Of a stretch of 64,000 nt of DNA, positions 22,092 through 32,935 are shown piece by piece. Position 1 is the first letter of the stretch; every line of letters begins with the position of its first letter. A program made the position numbers and the translations under genes. The stretch lies in contig JBBHKE010002427.1 in assembly GCA_037447655.1 (NCBI GenBank), positions 59,906-123,905 on the forward strand, given 5' to 3'. The notes under the pieces are model-generated. The model saw only the letters and a program-made list of their open reading frames with translations, ran no database searches and was not told where the DNA came from. This stretch comes from Zygnema cylindricum. Lineage: Eukaryota; Streptophyta; Zygnematophyceae; Zygnematales; Zygnemataceae.

Positions 22092-23101
22092 TATTGTTTT
22101 GGAAACCTTGAGTTCTCTCTATATCTTGCTACTTTGCTGTCATGCTGCGCTAAGTCTGACATCGCAGCTACAAACCTTAAGCACTCTACACTTGTTGCTC
22201 TGCTGCTATGCTGCTCTGATCTGACATCGCAGCTGCGCTGCTCTAATATCACAGCTGCGTTGACATATCATAGCAGTCATAGCAGTCATAGCAGGCGTAG
22301 TAGAGTCATAGCAGCTATAGCAGTGTGCGCAAAAAAGGTGTTCTGGATATGAGTCAGTTTGTGTGAAGATAAATTGACGGGGACATGATTTAGTGAGTAT
22401 GTAACTCGAAAGGGAGTACACAGATTCGGTGCACTTCAGGCACACGTGTCGGTCCGTGAGAAAGTCTTGTTTGGTTTTTCTAGAAGAAAAGGTATAGTTA
22501 CATTTGAGGACCAAAGTTACACGTGGAGGTTCATCTTCGGTGATCAAAGATACGTGGAAAGCGGACGAAGTCCGCCGTCATTTTTGAAGAGAAGTATTGA
22601 CTGTAGCGTCATTTCAGCGGACGAACTTTAACCGCGTACTATTTTATTTCTAGCGGCTGTCTGATTGGTGTAAATAATTATGTGTATTCGACGGTGGGAT
22701 TTTGTTAATGAAGAAGTAGTGTACCAATTGACCATGCTAGTTGTAGTACGGTGTGATCAACTGTAGGCTTACTTGTATATATTGGACTTAGATTACTTTA
22801 GGAAAAGAAGGATTGTTGTGTAGAAAAAACTGCGAAGCAGTTTTTGGGTGTGTTTGAATTATAAGATCATTGTGATTTTTTAACAGAACTTTGTGAAATT
22901 ATGCATGTGGTTTCTTTGGTGTATATTTAATATTGTGGCAAATTTGCAGACCTAGGGTGTGTGTGGTTTGCATGGGGCTTCATTGTGAAGTTGGTTGTTT
23001 GTGGGATTTCGTGAGAGTTTCCTCTTTGCACAATTGATTATCATGGCAAAAGCCGGTGCTTCTTCATCTTCTTCAGTGGCACCAGCTGCCTCAAATCAAC
23101 A
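22092..23101 (+). mobile_element. 3' LTR of element C
   Basis: About 1010 bp, starting TATTGTTTTGG (first G of TG changed) and ending CTCAAATCAACA, like the 5' LTR. It repeats the MAKAGASSSSSVAPAASNQ reading (ATG at 23043) as its last 59 bases. Confidence 0.85.
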
Positions 23102-23106
23102 AAACT

Positions 23107-24281
23107 TTGTGTGCTCCATTGCCCACAAAAGTCGCAGATCCAAAAGAAGTTAATCTACATAGTGCCGACTCTAAGTTGATATAAACCTATATAACTGACA
23201 CCTTGACAATCAAAAACCCATTATAGCTTCACCCTTGTGAAATAAGACTTTTTGTGTGCTTAGTTCCACCACAAAATGCAAAATTAGAATATGCATTTTG
23301 GACACATTCACCCACTTTGAATTTCCCTTAGAAATGCAGCCACCCTGGCACGCAAAAACTCTTACCGATTACACCCTTGTGTAGCTTGGACTCCCTTGAG
23401 TCTGTAGCAAAAAGAATCACTGAAAATGGTCAAGTAAATTGATAGTTATGAATGGTCAAAGATGACCTTTTTGTATAGGAGCTCTCTCACAAAGAGGCTG
23501 CTACCTACTAAATTTTCTAAGTCCTATTCCCTCTCTAAAACTTTATCTATTGACGTACGACACCAATCAAATTACTGTGTCGTACATAAAAGTACAGGTG
23601 CCGATGTACTTTATGTATGGCCATTGTACAACATGGCCAAAATGTCGACACGTGTAAAATCGGGATTTTTTCCATAAATCTTCAGAAGTTGCACCAATCT
23701 AATGTCATCACGCCACTTGTCACATGACGTGGCGATGACCGAAAAACGCCAAAAGTACCTTTTCCGTGATCACGGCGCCTATCGTGGCCGTCCGATCAAA
23801 ACCGGCTGTAAATCTAGCCGTTGAAATTAGACGCACGGTATTTGTTTCGCGGTCGAAACAAATGCGCAATATTCGTTACATAAAATACATTAAAACGGTA
23901 CTACGTACTATCTAAAATTGTCTCCATGCACTTCGTAATTATTCCATGTGTAACGATTTAGTCTACACGTAACTATATATATATTTATCAAACCTTTTAT
24001 ACCCTAGCATTAGTCCTAGACCTAACGGACAAAGCGAACGGCTACATTGAAGAACCATAGGTACAAGGATCAATTCCTGGGTCCGTCAATAATTTTTTTA
24101 ACCTATCTATCTTTTGCTACTTGTCTCTCTATAAAGCTTTAGGCAGCCATGGCTTTATCTCCCTACCTAGCCTTTAGTGACTACAACAAGTGTGGGGGCT
24201 TGGAGAAGGGAGTTAGCGGCAGACTGCCCTCTACCTTTTTCTTATCATAATACAGACCTAGAAAATACTCAAATATCAACA
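23107..24281 (-). mobile_element. Left (3') LTR of element M
   Basis: Minus-strand start TGTTGATATTTGAG at 24281, after the purine tract. Its last 7 bases lie left of the C insertion (16807-16813). A tRNA-like segment is on plus at about 24005-24090 (GGATCAATTCCTGGG as B box). It is nearly identical to 26066-27247. Confidence 0.88.
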
Positions 24282-24956
24282 CTCCCGTTATTTTCTAGTT
24301 TGTTTTCATTTCGACTCCCTCACACAAATAAACAAACACTCTTTCTCCCTCTTTCTCCTTTTTTTTCTTTTGTTTTCCTAAAACTTTAAGAAAATACTCT
24401 CGCATTTGAAACAGTGCTTTAGATGAACCGAAATAATAATTGCATCACACATTTTATTTAGAATCCCACTTTTCGTAAATTGGAGCAAAGATTTTATCCA
24501 CCTCATCTCTTTTTCATCCACACCAAACCCAATTTCCCTCTTGTAATTCAAACAGCCAATCCCATCTCCAATCTGCAACATACACCCACATGCTAACCCT
24601 TTTACAGGCACACTTTATAAATACCATCGCTTCCTTTAGTGATGTCTAACCCATTACCCCCAAAAAATAAACTTTCCTCACTCTCTCCCATGGATTTTTT
24701 TTCACTCTCACTTTGTAATTTAATTCCCAATAAATATTTCTCCTCCCCTATACTTTTCATTTAATATTCCTCTTCTCCCCTATCCTTTAGAACCCCTTCT
24801 AGTTTTGCTTCTCCCCTTTCCTCGAAATCCGTTGAAGTCTCCCTTTCGAACAGTTTTGTGGTTCCAAAATATCTATGAAACTATCCTCAATATTTTGAAC
24901 TCCCTCAAGTATCTCCTCTCTCTTTATTCCCTTACACCTCCAAAAGCACACTTTTG
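24282..24956 (-). other. Non-coding 3' part of element M
   Basis: About 675 bases between gag and the LTR are CT-rich on plus (purine-rich in the sense of M) and show no protease, integrase or RT motif in any frame. Confidence 0.6.
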
Positions 24957-26061
24957 CTAACGTGGAATTTCTGTGTGCTTTTGACTCTTTCCCATACTAC
25001 TGATGCGGAGAAGCTCTAACATATCTTGATCCTCTTTCTCCTCTTCCCCTTCTTTCTCCTCATCCACATTCCAACTTCTAAGTTCTTCCCAATAAGGGCA
25101 TTCCTCTATATAAGGACCTGCTTCCCTACAAAAGAAGCAAGCCCTCTTTTTCAAAGCTTTCGTTTCTTTTCCTCTCCCTCTCTTTCAACCAAAGTTACCA
25201 TAAGGTTTACCTTTGTCTTTCTTCCTCTCATCACGCTTCCGCTCGTCACCGCCGTTCCTCTCATCACGCTTCCGCCAATAACCAACAGTTGTAAATGCAT
25301 TCACTTTGTCACTTCCCCTACGAAGCTCCAAAGCGGTTTCCCTCACAAGAATTATCCCCATGGTAAAGCTCTAAGTCCATGTGGAGTTATCCATTGCGTG
25401 CATATGACAACTCATCTGGGAGTTTCATGATTAGTGTATTAATCTTCCTCTCATCAGATTCTACATATCCTGCACTAGCAAGCTCAACATATATTGCAGC
25501 AATATCATTACAAAACTCTATCATGCTACCTTCTTTATAAACATAGGCATCTATTTCTTGTTTTACTAATTGTTGCCTTTGAATAGTTTCACTCTTATAA
25601 ATCTGACTTAGTGTTTCCCATATCTGTGAAGACTTCGTTAAGTTTATAAGAGTGATAGCTATGGACTTAGACACGTTTTTAAGTATGAGATGCTTTGCTA
25701 TAGTGTTTTTGTATTCACGTATTTTTCTGTCATTTTCATCAATTTTAATCCCTACAAATGGTACCATAGCTGAGAGCCTAGCTACCCTCACCATAGGTGT
25801 CCCTTTTCCTTTCTCCCCTTTTCCCCCTTCCATGGCAATGATTTTCTTTTCACCTTCCGTTGCATCTGAAATCCGATTGGTTTTCTAGAAAGCTCCCGAT
25901 GAATCTCCGTAATGAGCTCCACCAAAACCCGGTGGCGGACACTTCACTTGTCCCGAAACAATTTCCCATAAGTGAACTTTGAGAAGTAATCCCTACATTA
26001 CTATCTCCCAATAAGTAAAGTCTGTTCCATCGAACATAGGCACCCTAGATGGTGGGCCCAT
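24957..26061 (-). pseudogene. Copia Gag of element M
   Basis: ATG at 26061 (MGPPS-VPMFDG) lies 4 nt after the 5' LTR end. A long open part at 25387-25833 reads IKIDENDRKIREYKNTIAKHLILKNVSKSIAITLI, IWETLSQIYKSETIQRQQLVKQEIDAYVYKEG and MLPDELS-like (LIMKLPDELSYA), the UBN2/gag fold of copia. A zinc knuckle follows at 24957-25154 (CFFCREAGPYIEEC) with the His position lost. It is broken by stops and frameshifts. No pol follows before the purine tract at 24282-24295. Confidence 0.85.
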
Positions 26062-26065
26062 AACC

Positions 26066-27247
26066 TGAACCATGTGTGCTCAATTGCCCACAGAAATCGT
26101 AGATCCAAAAGAAGCTAATCTAGATAGTGCCGACTCCAAGTTGATATAAACCCAAAAGACAAACCCCTTGACAACCAAAAACCCATTATAGCTTCACCCC
26201 TGTGAAATAAGACTTTCTATGTGCTCATTTCCACCACATAATGCAAAGTTAGAATATGAGTTTTAGAAACATTCACCCACTTTGACTTTCCCTTAGAAAT
26301 GCAGCCACCCTGGCAGGCAAAAACTCTGATTGACTACACCCTTGTGTAGCGTGGACTCCCTTGAGTCCGTAGCAAAAAGAATCACTGAAAATGGTCTAGT
26401 AAATTGATAGTTATGAATGGTAAAAGATGACCTTTTGTACATGAGTTCTCTCGTAGAGAAGGTGCTACCTACTTAATTTTTTTAGTCATATTCCCTCTCT
26501 AAAACACTATCTATTGACCTACGACACCAATCAAATTACTGTGTCGTACATAAAAGTACAGGTGGCGATGTACTTTATGTATGGCCATTGTACAACATGG
26601 CCAAAATGTCGACACGTGTAAAATCGGGATTTGTTCCATTAATCTTCAGAAGTTGCCCCAATCCAATGTTATTACGCCACTTGTCACATGACGTGGCGAT
26701 GACCGAAAAACGCCAAAAGTACCTCTTCCGTGATCGCGGCGCCTATCGTGGCCGTCCGATCAAAACTGGCTGCAAATCTAGCGGTTGAAATTAGACGCGC
26801 GGTATTTGTTTCGCGGTCAAAACAAATGCGCAATATTCGTTTCATAAAATACATTAAAACCGTAATACGTACTATCTAAAACTGTCCCCATGCACTTCGA
26901 AATAATTCCATGTTTAACAAATTAGTCTACACGTAACTATATATATATATTTATCAAACCTTTTATACCCTAGCATTAGTCCTAGACCTAACGGACAAAG
27001 CGAACGGCTACATTGACGAACCATAGGTACAAGGATCAATTCCTGGGTCCGTCAATAATTTTTTTAACCTATCTGTCTTTTGCTACTTGTCTCTCTATAA
27101 AGCTTTAGGCAGCCATGGCTTTATCTCCCTACCTAGCCTTTAGTGACTACAACAAGTGTGGGGGCTTGGAGAAGGGAGTTAGAGGCAGACTGCCCTCTAC
27201 CTTTTTCTTATCATAATACAGACCTAGAAATTACTCAAATATCAACA
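26066..27247 (-). mobile_element. Right (5') LTR of element M
   Basis: 1182 bp; sense ends ...CACACATGGTTCA, followed by GGTTATGGGCCCACC and the gag ATG. A tRNA-like segment lies at about 26990-27060 on plus. High similarity to the left LTR suggests a recent insertion compared with the surrounding remnants. Confidence 0.88.
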
Positions 27248-27252
27248 GTGAC

Positions 27253-27386
27253 CATGCCCATTTCTGCCACCAAATCCTCGGGGGAAATGCATGCAATCCA
27301 AAAGAGACAATGGAGCCCGCATGGGAAATGAAAGCGTGGGGAGGTGAAAAGATTAGCTATCCCCCCCTCTAGGGCTGATATCCCGA
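27253..27386 (-). mobile_element. 225-bp LTR (gypsy-like array), right piece
   Basis: Continuation of 16716-16806 after the M insertion (CATGCCCATTTCTGCCACC...), matching 28669-28801. Confidence 0.85.
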
Positions 27387-28576
27387 ATTCCTACTCTACT
27401 ATAAGTATGACAAAAGCCTACGCAAAACCCACGGTTCCGGCCCCAAGGATCCTTGTTGTCTACTCCCGTGAAAATTTACCCGAGAATAACCACCAAAATG
27501 AACCCCAAAATACACTTCCACACAGATATAATAGAAATAAAGAATCCGTTGTTTTAGAATTAAGAATATCACCTTGCCTCAGAAAATAGAAATAAAAGAT
27601 AAAATTTATGTTGAAGGCAACGCAAGCTACAAATACCCCTGGAAGCAACGATGGCAAAAAGAGAAGACGAAATCTCCCCCAATGACATTGTAGTCACGTA
27701 ATGCACCCTTTCACCCTTTGGTTCTAGCCAATCAGAATCGGCCAGACTCCCCTTAGTTCCACACAGAAAAAGTCCAAACCGCTCAAAAGATTGATAATGC
27801 CAATTACCCTCCGAACTGCGATTTCCACAAAAGACAGTTCCAAACGAAGATGGCAATATAGAGTCCAACACACCGCGACAAAGATTCTCCAAAAGAAGGT
27901 TTGTCGGAATTTTCTAGGGTTTTTATCAGTCGACAGTACTGAAAAGCAACCTGTCTCCTTCGGCCCCAAGTGCCTTATACATCATAGTTCATCTAGTTTC
28001 ACAACCACATGTCAACGCTATCAAATTAGCCAATCAGCGGAGAGTAGGTGTTAATGAACTGAGATCATACCAAATCATCCGTACTACACTTGGGGCAAAA
28101 AGTTCTACTCTAGATTGCGGCTAGATCCGCAGCCTAAAGTCAAAGTTGGTTCCACTATTAAACCACAAAGTACTGAAAGGACATGCATGAGCCTAACTTC
28201 TACCTCATGTCATTAATGGAATAAAATGCTTTAGGACCTGCACTGGATTCTTAGTGATATTTAACAGCATTATCAGAATGACAGTCCGGAAAGTGACGTG
28301 GCATTCCACAATGTACCCTCCACAAGAGTTGGTGGAACCGGGTTTTATATTGCACCATGGCACAGTTTGAGATGGAATAACTTCGTGGTCCAGTCTCCAT
28401 TAGACGCGAAATAAAGAGTATTGCGCTCAGTTCAAGACATCGAAGGATCTGGCTGTTTTGTTGCACTTCTCCCTACGTACACAGGTAACCATACAAGGTT
28501 GAAGTGGCTCCGAAATCTTGAATAGACAAGGGTGTGCCAACACCGCCCACGAGCTTGACACCTATCAAGCGTGCCT
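27387..28576. other. Interior between two 225-bp LTR copies, unassigned
   Basis: About 1.19 kb flanked by direct copies of the short LTR, so a TRIM-like or deleted non-autonomous unit. The ORFs on minus (27569-27969, 28251-28466) have no domain I recognise. It could be a degraded gypsy leader and gag. Confidence 0.5.
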
Positions 28577-28801
28577 TAGAAATATAAGGTGAGGCCCACA
28601 GCCCACTTTAGTTGGTGTGGGAGTCTTGCAAATGACCCCAGATGCACGTGTATCCGATGATAGTGACCATGCCCATTTCTGCCACCAAATCCCATAGGGA
28701 AATGCATGCAAAACAAAAGAGACAATGGAGCCGGCATGGGAAATGAAAGCGTGGGGAGGTGAAAAGATATCTTATCCCCCCCTCTAGGGATAATGTCCCA
28801 T
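28577..28801 (-). mobile_element. 225-bp LTR, complete copy (3' LTR of the gypsy remnant)
   Basis: On minus it starts TGGGACATTATCCC directly after a strong purine tract (AAGGGGGGAAAA, 28802-28813) and ends TTATATTTCTA. The tract and start show that the minus-strand gypsy body at 28.8-30.1 kb ends in this LTR. Confidence 0.75.
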
Positions 28802-28829
28802 TTTCCCCCCTTGTTAGTCAACCCTGACT

Positions 28830-30140
28830 AAGATATAAATTTACCCGCCCGATTTATAGTTCCCAAAAAACCAAGGGCCTTAGGGTTGAGTGTGCGGTTC
28901 CCAAATGGTGGAGATACATGTTGTATGCCTGCATTGGCTACATCTGTCACCGACCAGGACAGGTTATGGTGAGGATGACAGCATGTAGTCCAAGGAGCAG
29001 GAAGGAGGGTTGGCACAGTAAGTAAGATGGAAAGTGGGTTTGTCTTCGAAACCTCGAAGATGGCAAGGGGCTACATTGATCTGATTCTCTTTGATTCTCT
29101 GACCATCTTTTCCTTCAAAGGTAAGAACCCCTTTATAAGAAACATCCACCACTTTTAAAATCACTCACCCGGCAGAAATATCTAACGTTTCCTTTTTGTG
29201 TTGCATCCTATGCACAAAGTCTCCGGGCATGAATTGACAATGCCGAGGTACATAGTTCCCGCTCTTGCGTTGAGAATACCATAACTGATCGTGATGCTGC
29301 GTTGCTTGTAAATTCCCCATGGCGAGAGGCATCTCTCGGTGGAACACTTTGGCTCTGTCAGCGATATGTTTTTTGACTGTCCTTGATTATCCATCTCTAC
29401 GAGGACCACTGCTTGGGCTAAAGCAGCGCGATGAAGGATGGGATGTTGTCCAAATAAAATGAAGTAAGGGCTATAAGAGTGGAGAGAGGCTTGCCGGTTG
29501 AAATTGTATCCCATGGCAATCCACAACACCGGCTTGTCCCAATCCCCCAAATCTTTTTCAATTGCATATTTCCGTAATGACCGCTTCACTGTCTGTACGC
29601 ACTTCCCAGCCAAACCGTCGGCTTGGGGGTGGTCGCGACTGTTAAGTCGATGTTTGATGAGACATTTCTCCAAAAGGGTTGAGAATTCTCCGGCAAATTC
29701 AGATCCTTAATCGGTCAAAAAAATTGCACGCGCTCCAAATAGCAACACTATTTGAAGAAAGGCACATGCAATAGCTTTGGATTCCTTCCGTGGCAAGACT
29801 AGCATTTCGATCCACTTGGAAAAATGTTCTATCATGACAAGATGAAAGCGGTTCCCCCGTGTGATGGTGGGAAGGGGACCTAGAAGATCCAAAGACCATC
29901 GATCAACCATTCCCCGGATGGGAATTGAATGAAGCTCTGTCCCCCCATACTTGTCAAAAGCAGCCTTAACTCGATCGTAGGAAGTACATGTCTGTACAAT
30001 CCGGTTAACTTGGGCCCGAAGCCCGTGCCACCAATAAGATCTTGTGACCAAGGATGTGGTCCGTTTCTGGCCAAAAAGTAACCACATTGTTGATAGAGTT
30101 GGGAGATCAAAGTTTCTCGATCTGAGGGAGGGGGGACCAA
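28830..30140 (-). pseudogene. Ty3/gypsy integrase, degenerate
   Basis: On minus, 29707-30087 contains the zinc-finger end (YWWHGLRAQVNRIVQTC, CX2-type) and the first catalytic block WSLDLLGPLP, then HFSKWIEMLVLPRKES. 29182-29673 continues with the third catalytic part (HRLNSRDHPQADGLAGKCVQTVKRSLR; a Gly replaces the expected catalytic Glu in GLAGK) and the C-terminal region (HSYSPYFILFGQHP). 28964-29164 resembles the post-core tail. It is broken by frameshifts (for example near 29700). Confidence 0.85.
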
Positions 30141-30150
30141 TTTCCTTGTC

Positions 30151-30361
30151 CCATCAGCCCATTACAATAGGAGAATGCCTTTGTTCTAGTCATAGGCCGA
30201 CATTCGGGTCTACACTCGAGACAACTGAACTCCAGCCAGGTGGGGAAGAGGTGAACCATCAGCCCATTACAATAGGAGAATGCCTTTGTTCTAGTCATAG
30301 GCCGACATTCGGGTCTACACTCGAGACAATTGAACTCCAGCCAGGTGGGGAAGAGGTGAAC
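30151..30361. repeat. 105-bp tandem duplication
   Basis: Two nearly identical direct copies (CCATCAGCCCATTACAATAG...GAGGTGAAC) with one difference (GACAACTG/GACAATTG). They sit at the point where the gypsy coding strand switches from minus to plus. Confidence 0.95.
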
Positions 30362-30539
30362 CTTGTTGGATGGATTTGAGAGAATCGGGATTGTTCTAGA
30401 TATCCTTCCGTCCGACTCCTACTGATTCCTACCCCTCCACGTCTGCTACAAAAGTGGACAGTTCCCCCCCAAATCGGGGAGGCATAGGACTCCATGGGTT
30501 CGCTTCCCCAACAGTTCTCCCTCCCAAGAAAGATTCGTC

Positions 30540-31460
30540 TGGGAAAAGAATAGATTTCTGAATGTGTGGGTACTATCGCATGCTGAACACGACCACCATT
30601 CCTGAAAGATATCCGATGCCGACCACGGAAGAGATTTTTGACTCTCTTGCCGGGGCCACAATTTACTCTACCCTTGACATGAAAAATAGGTTTCACCAAA
30701 TTGGTATGGAACCCAAACACCGGGAGAGAACAACATTTTAGGCAGGTTGTAGGTTCTATGAGTGGCTCTACATGCCATTCAGATTAAAGAATGCACCTAC
30801 AAAGTTCTAGTGAGCAATGGACAAATCTCTCCGAGGAATTGACTGCGCTAGATGCTACATCAACGAAGTTATTATTTTCTCAAAAACTTTCGAAGAGCAC
30901 TTGGAGCACTACAGATTGTCCTCCTGGTCCTCCAAACACCGGGTTTGAAATGTCACCTTGGCAAAGGTATTTTTGGAGTATAAAAAATAATTTAATTGGG
31001 ACATGAAGTTACACGCGGGACAATGGGTCCCCATATGGCCATATGGCCGCCCTTAACGCCCTCCCTCCACCTCTAGACATCTCACCCATTTGTACTTCTC
31101 TGGGTTTGGCTAATTACTACCGCAGGTTCATCCTCGAGTTTAGCAGTCACGCTCAACCCTTAAACCAGTTCCAACGGAAGGACCTAGAGTGGCTCTGGGT
31201 CAAGGAACAACATATATCCTTCTTGTTGTTGAAGGATGCCCTAAAGCAGCACCCTGTACTCCGGATGCCCGATCATCAAAAAACCTTTCCTCCTTTACAC
31301 CGATTGGAGCAGGTTTGGATTGAGGGCATTTTTGGCACAAATAGATGATGCAGGGGCAGAATATGTGCTGGCTTACACCAGGAGGAGCAATAACAGAGCG
31401 GAAGGAAATTATAGCAGTTACCATGGAGAGATTCTCGCGGCAGCGTGGAGTCTCGTTGAC
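30540..31460 (+). pseudogene. Ty3/gypsy RT and RNase H, degenerate, opposite strand to the integrase
   Basis: The plus strand reads YRMLNTTTIPERYPMPTTEEIFDSLAGATIYSTLDMK (RT palm), FYEWLYMPFRLKNAPT-F, RCYINEVIIFSKTFEEHLEH (the position of YxDD is IxEV, so catalytic residues are lost), LANYYRRFILEFS and the RNase H block NYSSYHGEILAAAW near 31400-31450. Several stops and shifts. In gypsy elements RT precedes integrase on the same strand; here it does not. Confidence 0.85.
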
Positions 31461-31463
31461 TTA

Positions 31464-32222
31464 GGCTGAAGTTCCATCAAATGTTTATGTAATTGTACAG
31501 CAAACTCTACATCAAATGTTTATGTAATTGTACGGCAAACTCTACAGACACGTTCGATTGAGTCGATGTTCCATCACGTAGAGTTTGTAAGCCACGTGCT
31601 TTATATTGACTGCGCCACGCAGGCTACGATCGGATATTAAATATCTTTCAAATTTTTAGCACCGACAAACTTAACTTCAAATCTTGACTTGCGTACCAAG
31701 TAAACATACGACAATTTTTTTTTACTTTTTGCAGACGCCAGTTTGTACGACAGCTCATTTTTTAGGATATATGTTTTCGAATATAACGAAAGTTCTTTGA
31801 GAGAAATAGTGTGACGAACAAAAGTTATCGAAAATAGCGTGACGAGGGAATGTTACAAAATTTCGTTGTTATTTTCGGTTGTATTTTGGAAAGCGCATGT
31901 CATGTGCAAATCTTAAGATTTTTCGTTGGTTTTCCATCATGACACGTAGCTTAAACGTCTAGCGTGTCACGATTATTTTTTTCTGTTTTTTCTACCAACT
32001 CACCTCTTCGAGGTGGGTTGACTGTTAGAGGAAAAAATGAAGCAAACTCCTCGCAGATGAACATCCGAAGGCCAGTATTACCTCCAAGACCTTCGGAGAG
32101 TATCGGCAAGATTCTCTGCAATGTAATTTTTCGTATAAAAACAAAATTGACAGTAAGATTTGGTACGGAGGGGCGCGAATTTCAGTAAACTACGCCACTT
32201 TTCGCCTGATGGAATGTCACCC
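31464..32222. mobile_element. PIF/Harbinger-like non-autonomous element, second copy
   Basis: Ends GGCTGAAGTTCCATCAAATG and the inverse of GGGTGACATTCCATCAGGCG are flanked by TTA (31461-31463, 32223-32225). It shares the inner TCGCAGATGAA-CATC area and the central hairpin (31996-32020) with 11382-12051, so the two belong to one family. It is inserted at the junction between the gypsy remnant and the D-type LTR. Confidence 0.82.
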
Positions 32223-32225
32223 TTA

Positions 32226-32934
32226 CTCAGTATTATTGAGCATACGATTTTGTGAGATTGCGTGTAATTGTAAATATTTACAACAATGGTTAGTCTTTAT
32301 GTATATTAGTTATTAGTATAGATTTCCTCATTCTGACATACCTCAAAGTATTCGGGTACATTAACATTAATAGAGGTAGCTTGTAGATTGCATACGGCTA
32401 GTATGCCTCCGTACACTCAGTAATGAGATCTAGTGCATATTTGTAGGACTTAGTCATTTTTGGTCTAAAGAACTTTTCTGTACCAAATCTGGTTATGGTC
32501 AATTTTGGTAATTTTATCTGAGGATTGCTCTCACATCTTTTGGCAGAATTATCTGAAGTTTTGCATGTGTGTTCCTCTCTGTAGTTTCTAAATTTCTACG
32601 GATTTGCAGACCTATTCTGTTTCTGGTCTGTGTGTAGATTCATTGTGAAGTTGTCAGTTTTATTAAAGATTCATTGTGAAGTTGTCAGTTTTATTAAAGA
32701 ATTATGGCAGGTTGTTTTTTTGCAAATTTGACTGGATGATGTGAAATTATGTTTAGTATTTTTATATGAAAATTTGTGAGAATACTTAATGATCTAGAAA
32801 CTATCTGTTATTGTAGTTTAAGCGTGTTTCGGTATTTATGCAGATTTATAAGTTTACTTAAAGTAGGTTTTTTTTGGGGTAGTCTGTGGTGCTTCCGAGG
32901 GGAAATCCATGGCTGAAAATGGCTATGGACAACA
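32226..32934 (+). mobile_element. D-type LTR, 5'-truncated
   Basis: Matches the 3' LTR of element D (for example TTAGTTATTAGTGTAGA, TCTGACATACCTC, GGTAGTCTGTGG) and ends in ATGGCTGAAAATGGCTATGG-ACAACA at 32934. Its 5' end is lost at the Harbinger/gypsy junction. A 36-bp direct duplication (TTCATTGTGAAGTTGTCAG) is at about 32636-32700. Confidence 0.8.
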
Positions 32935-32935
32935 A

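Larger units (their letters stand above)
16814..23101 (+). mobile_element. Element C: Ty1/copia, two LTRs, inserted in M's LTR
   Basis: LTRs at 16814-17784 and 22092-23101 are flanked by the 5-bp duplication AAACT (16809-16813, 23102-23106). The insertion splits the first bases of M's left LTR. Coding order gag, protease, integrase, RT, RNase H is copia type. It contains an inverted foreign integrase fragment just after the 5' LTR and a minisatellite between integrase and RT. Confidence 0.9.
16807..27247 (-). mobile_element. Element M: gag-only copia element, itself interrupted by C
   Basis: The target duplication GTGAC lies at 16802-16806 and 27248-27252. Without the C insertion it is about 4.15 kb: left LTR (16807-16813 plus 23107-24281), 1.8-kb interior, right LTR 26066-27247. 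Minus orientation is shown by gag and by purine tract AAATAACGGGAG next to 24281. No protease, integrase or RT is present, and the interior is too short to have held them, so this is a non-autonomous class that must borrow Pol. It shares LTR design and post-LTR GGTTATGGGCCCACC with element G. Confidence 0.85.

Noticed and set aside
25026-25430. Plus-strand ORF of 134 codons
   Set aside because: Lies over the minus-strand gag of element M; low-complexity Phe/Pro/Ser/Thr composition from the antisense of an acidic/purine-rich coding strand.
27569-28466. Genes on minus inside the short-LTR unit
   Set aside because: Overlapping frames without conserved motifs between two LTR copies; more likely degraded retroelement interior.
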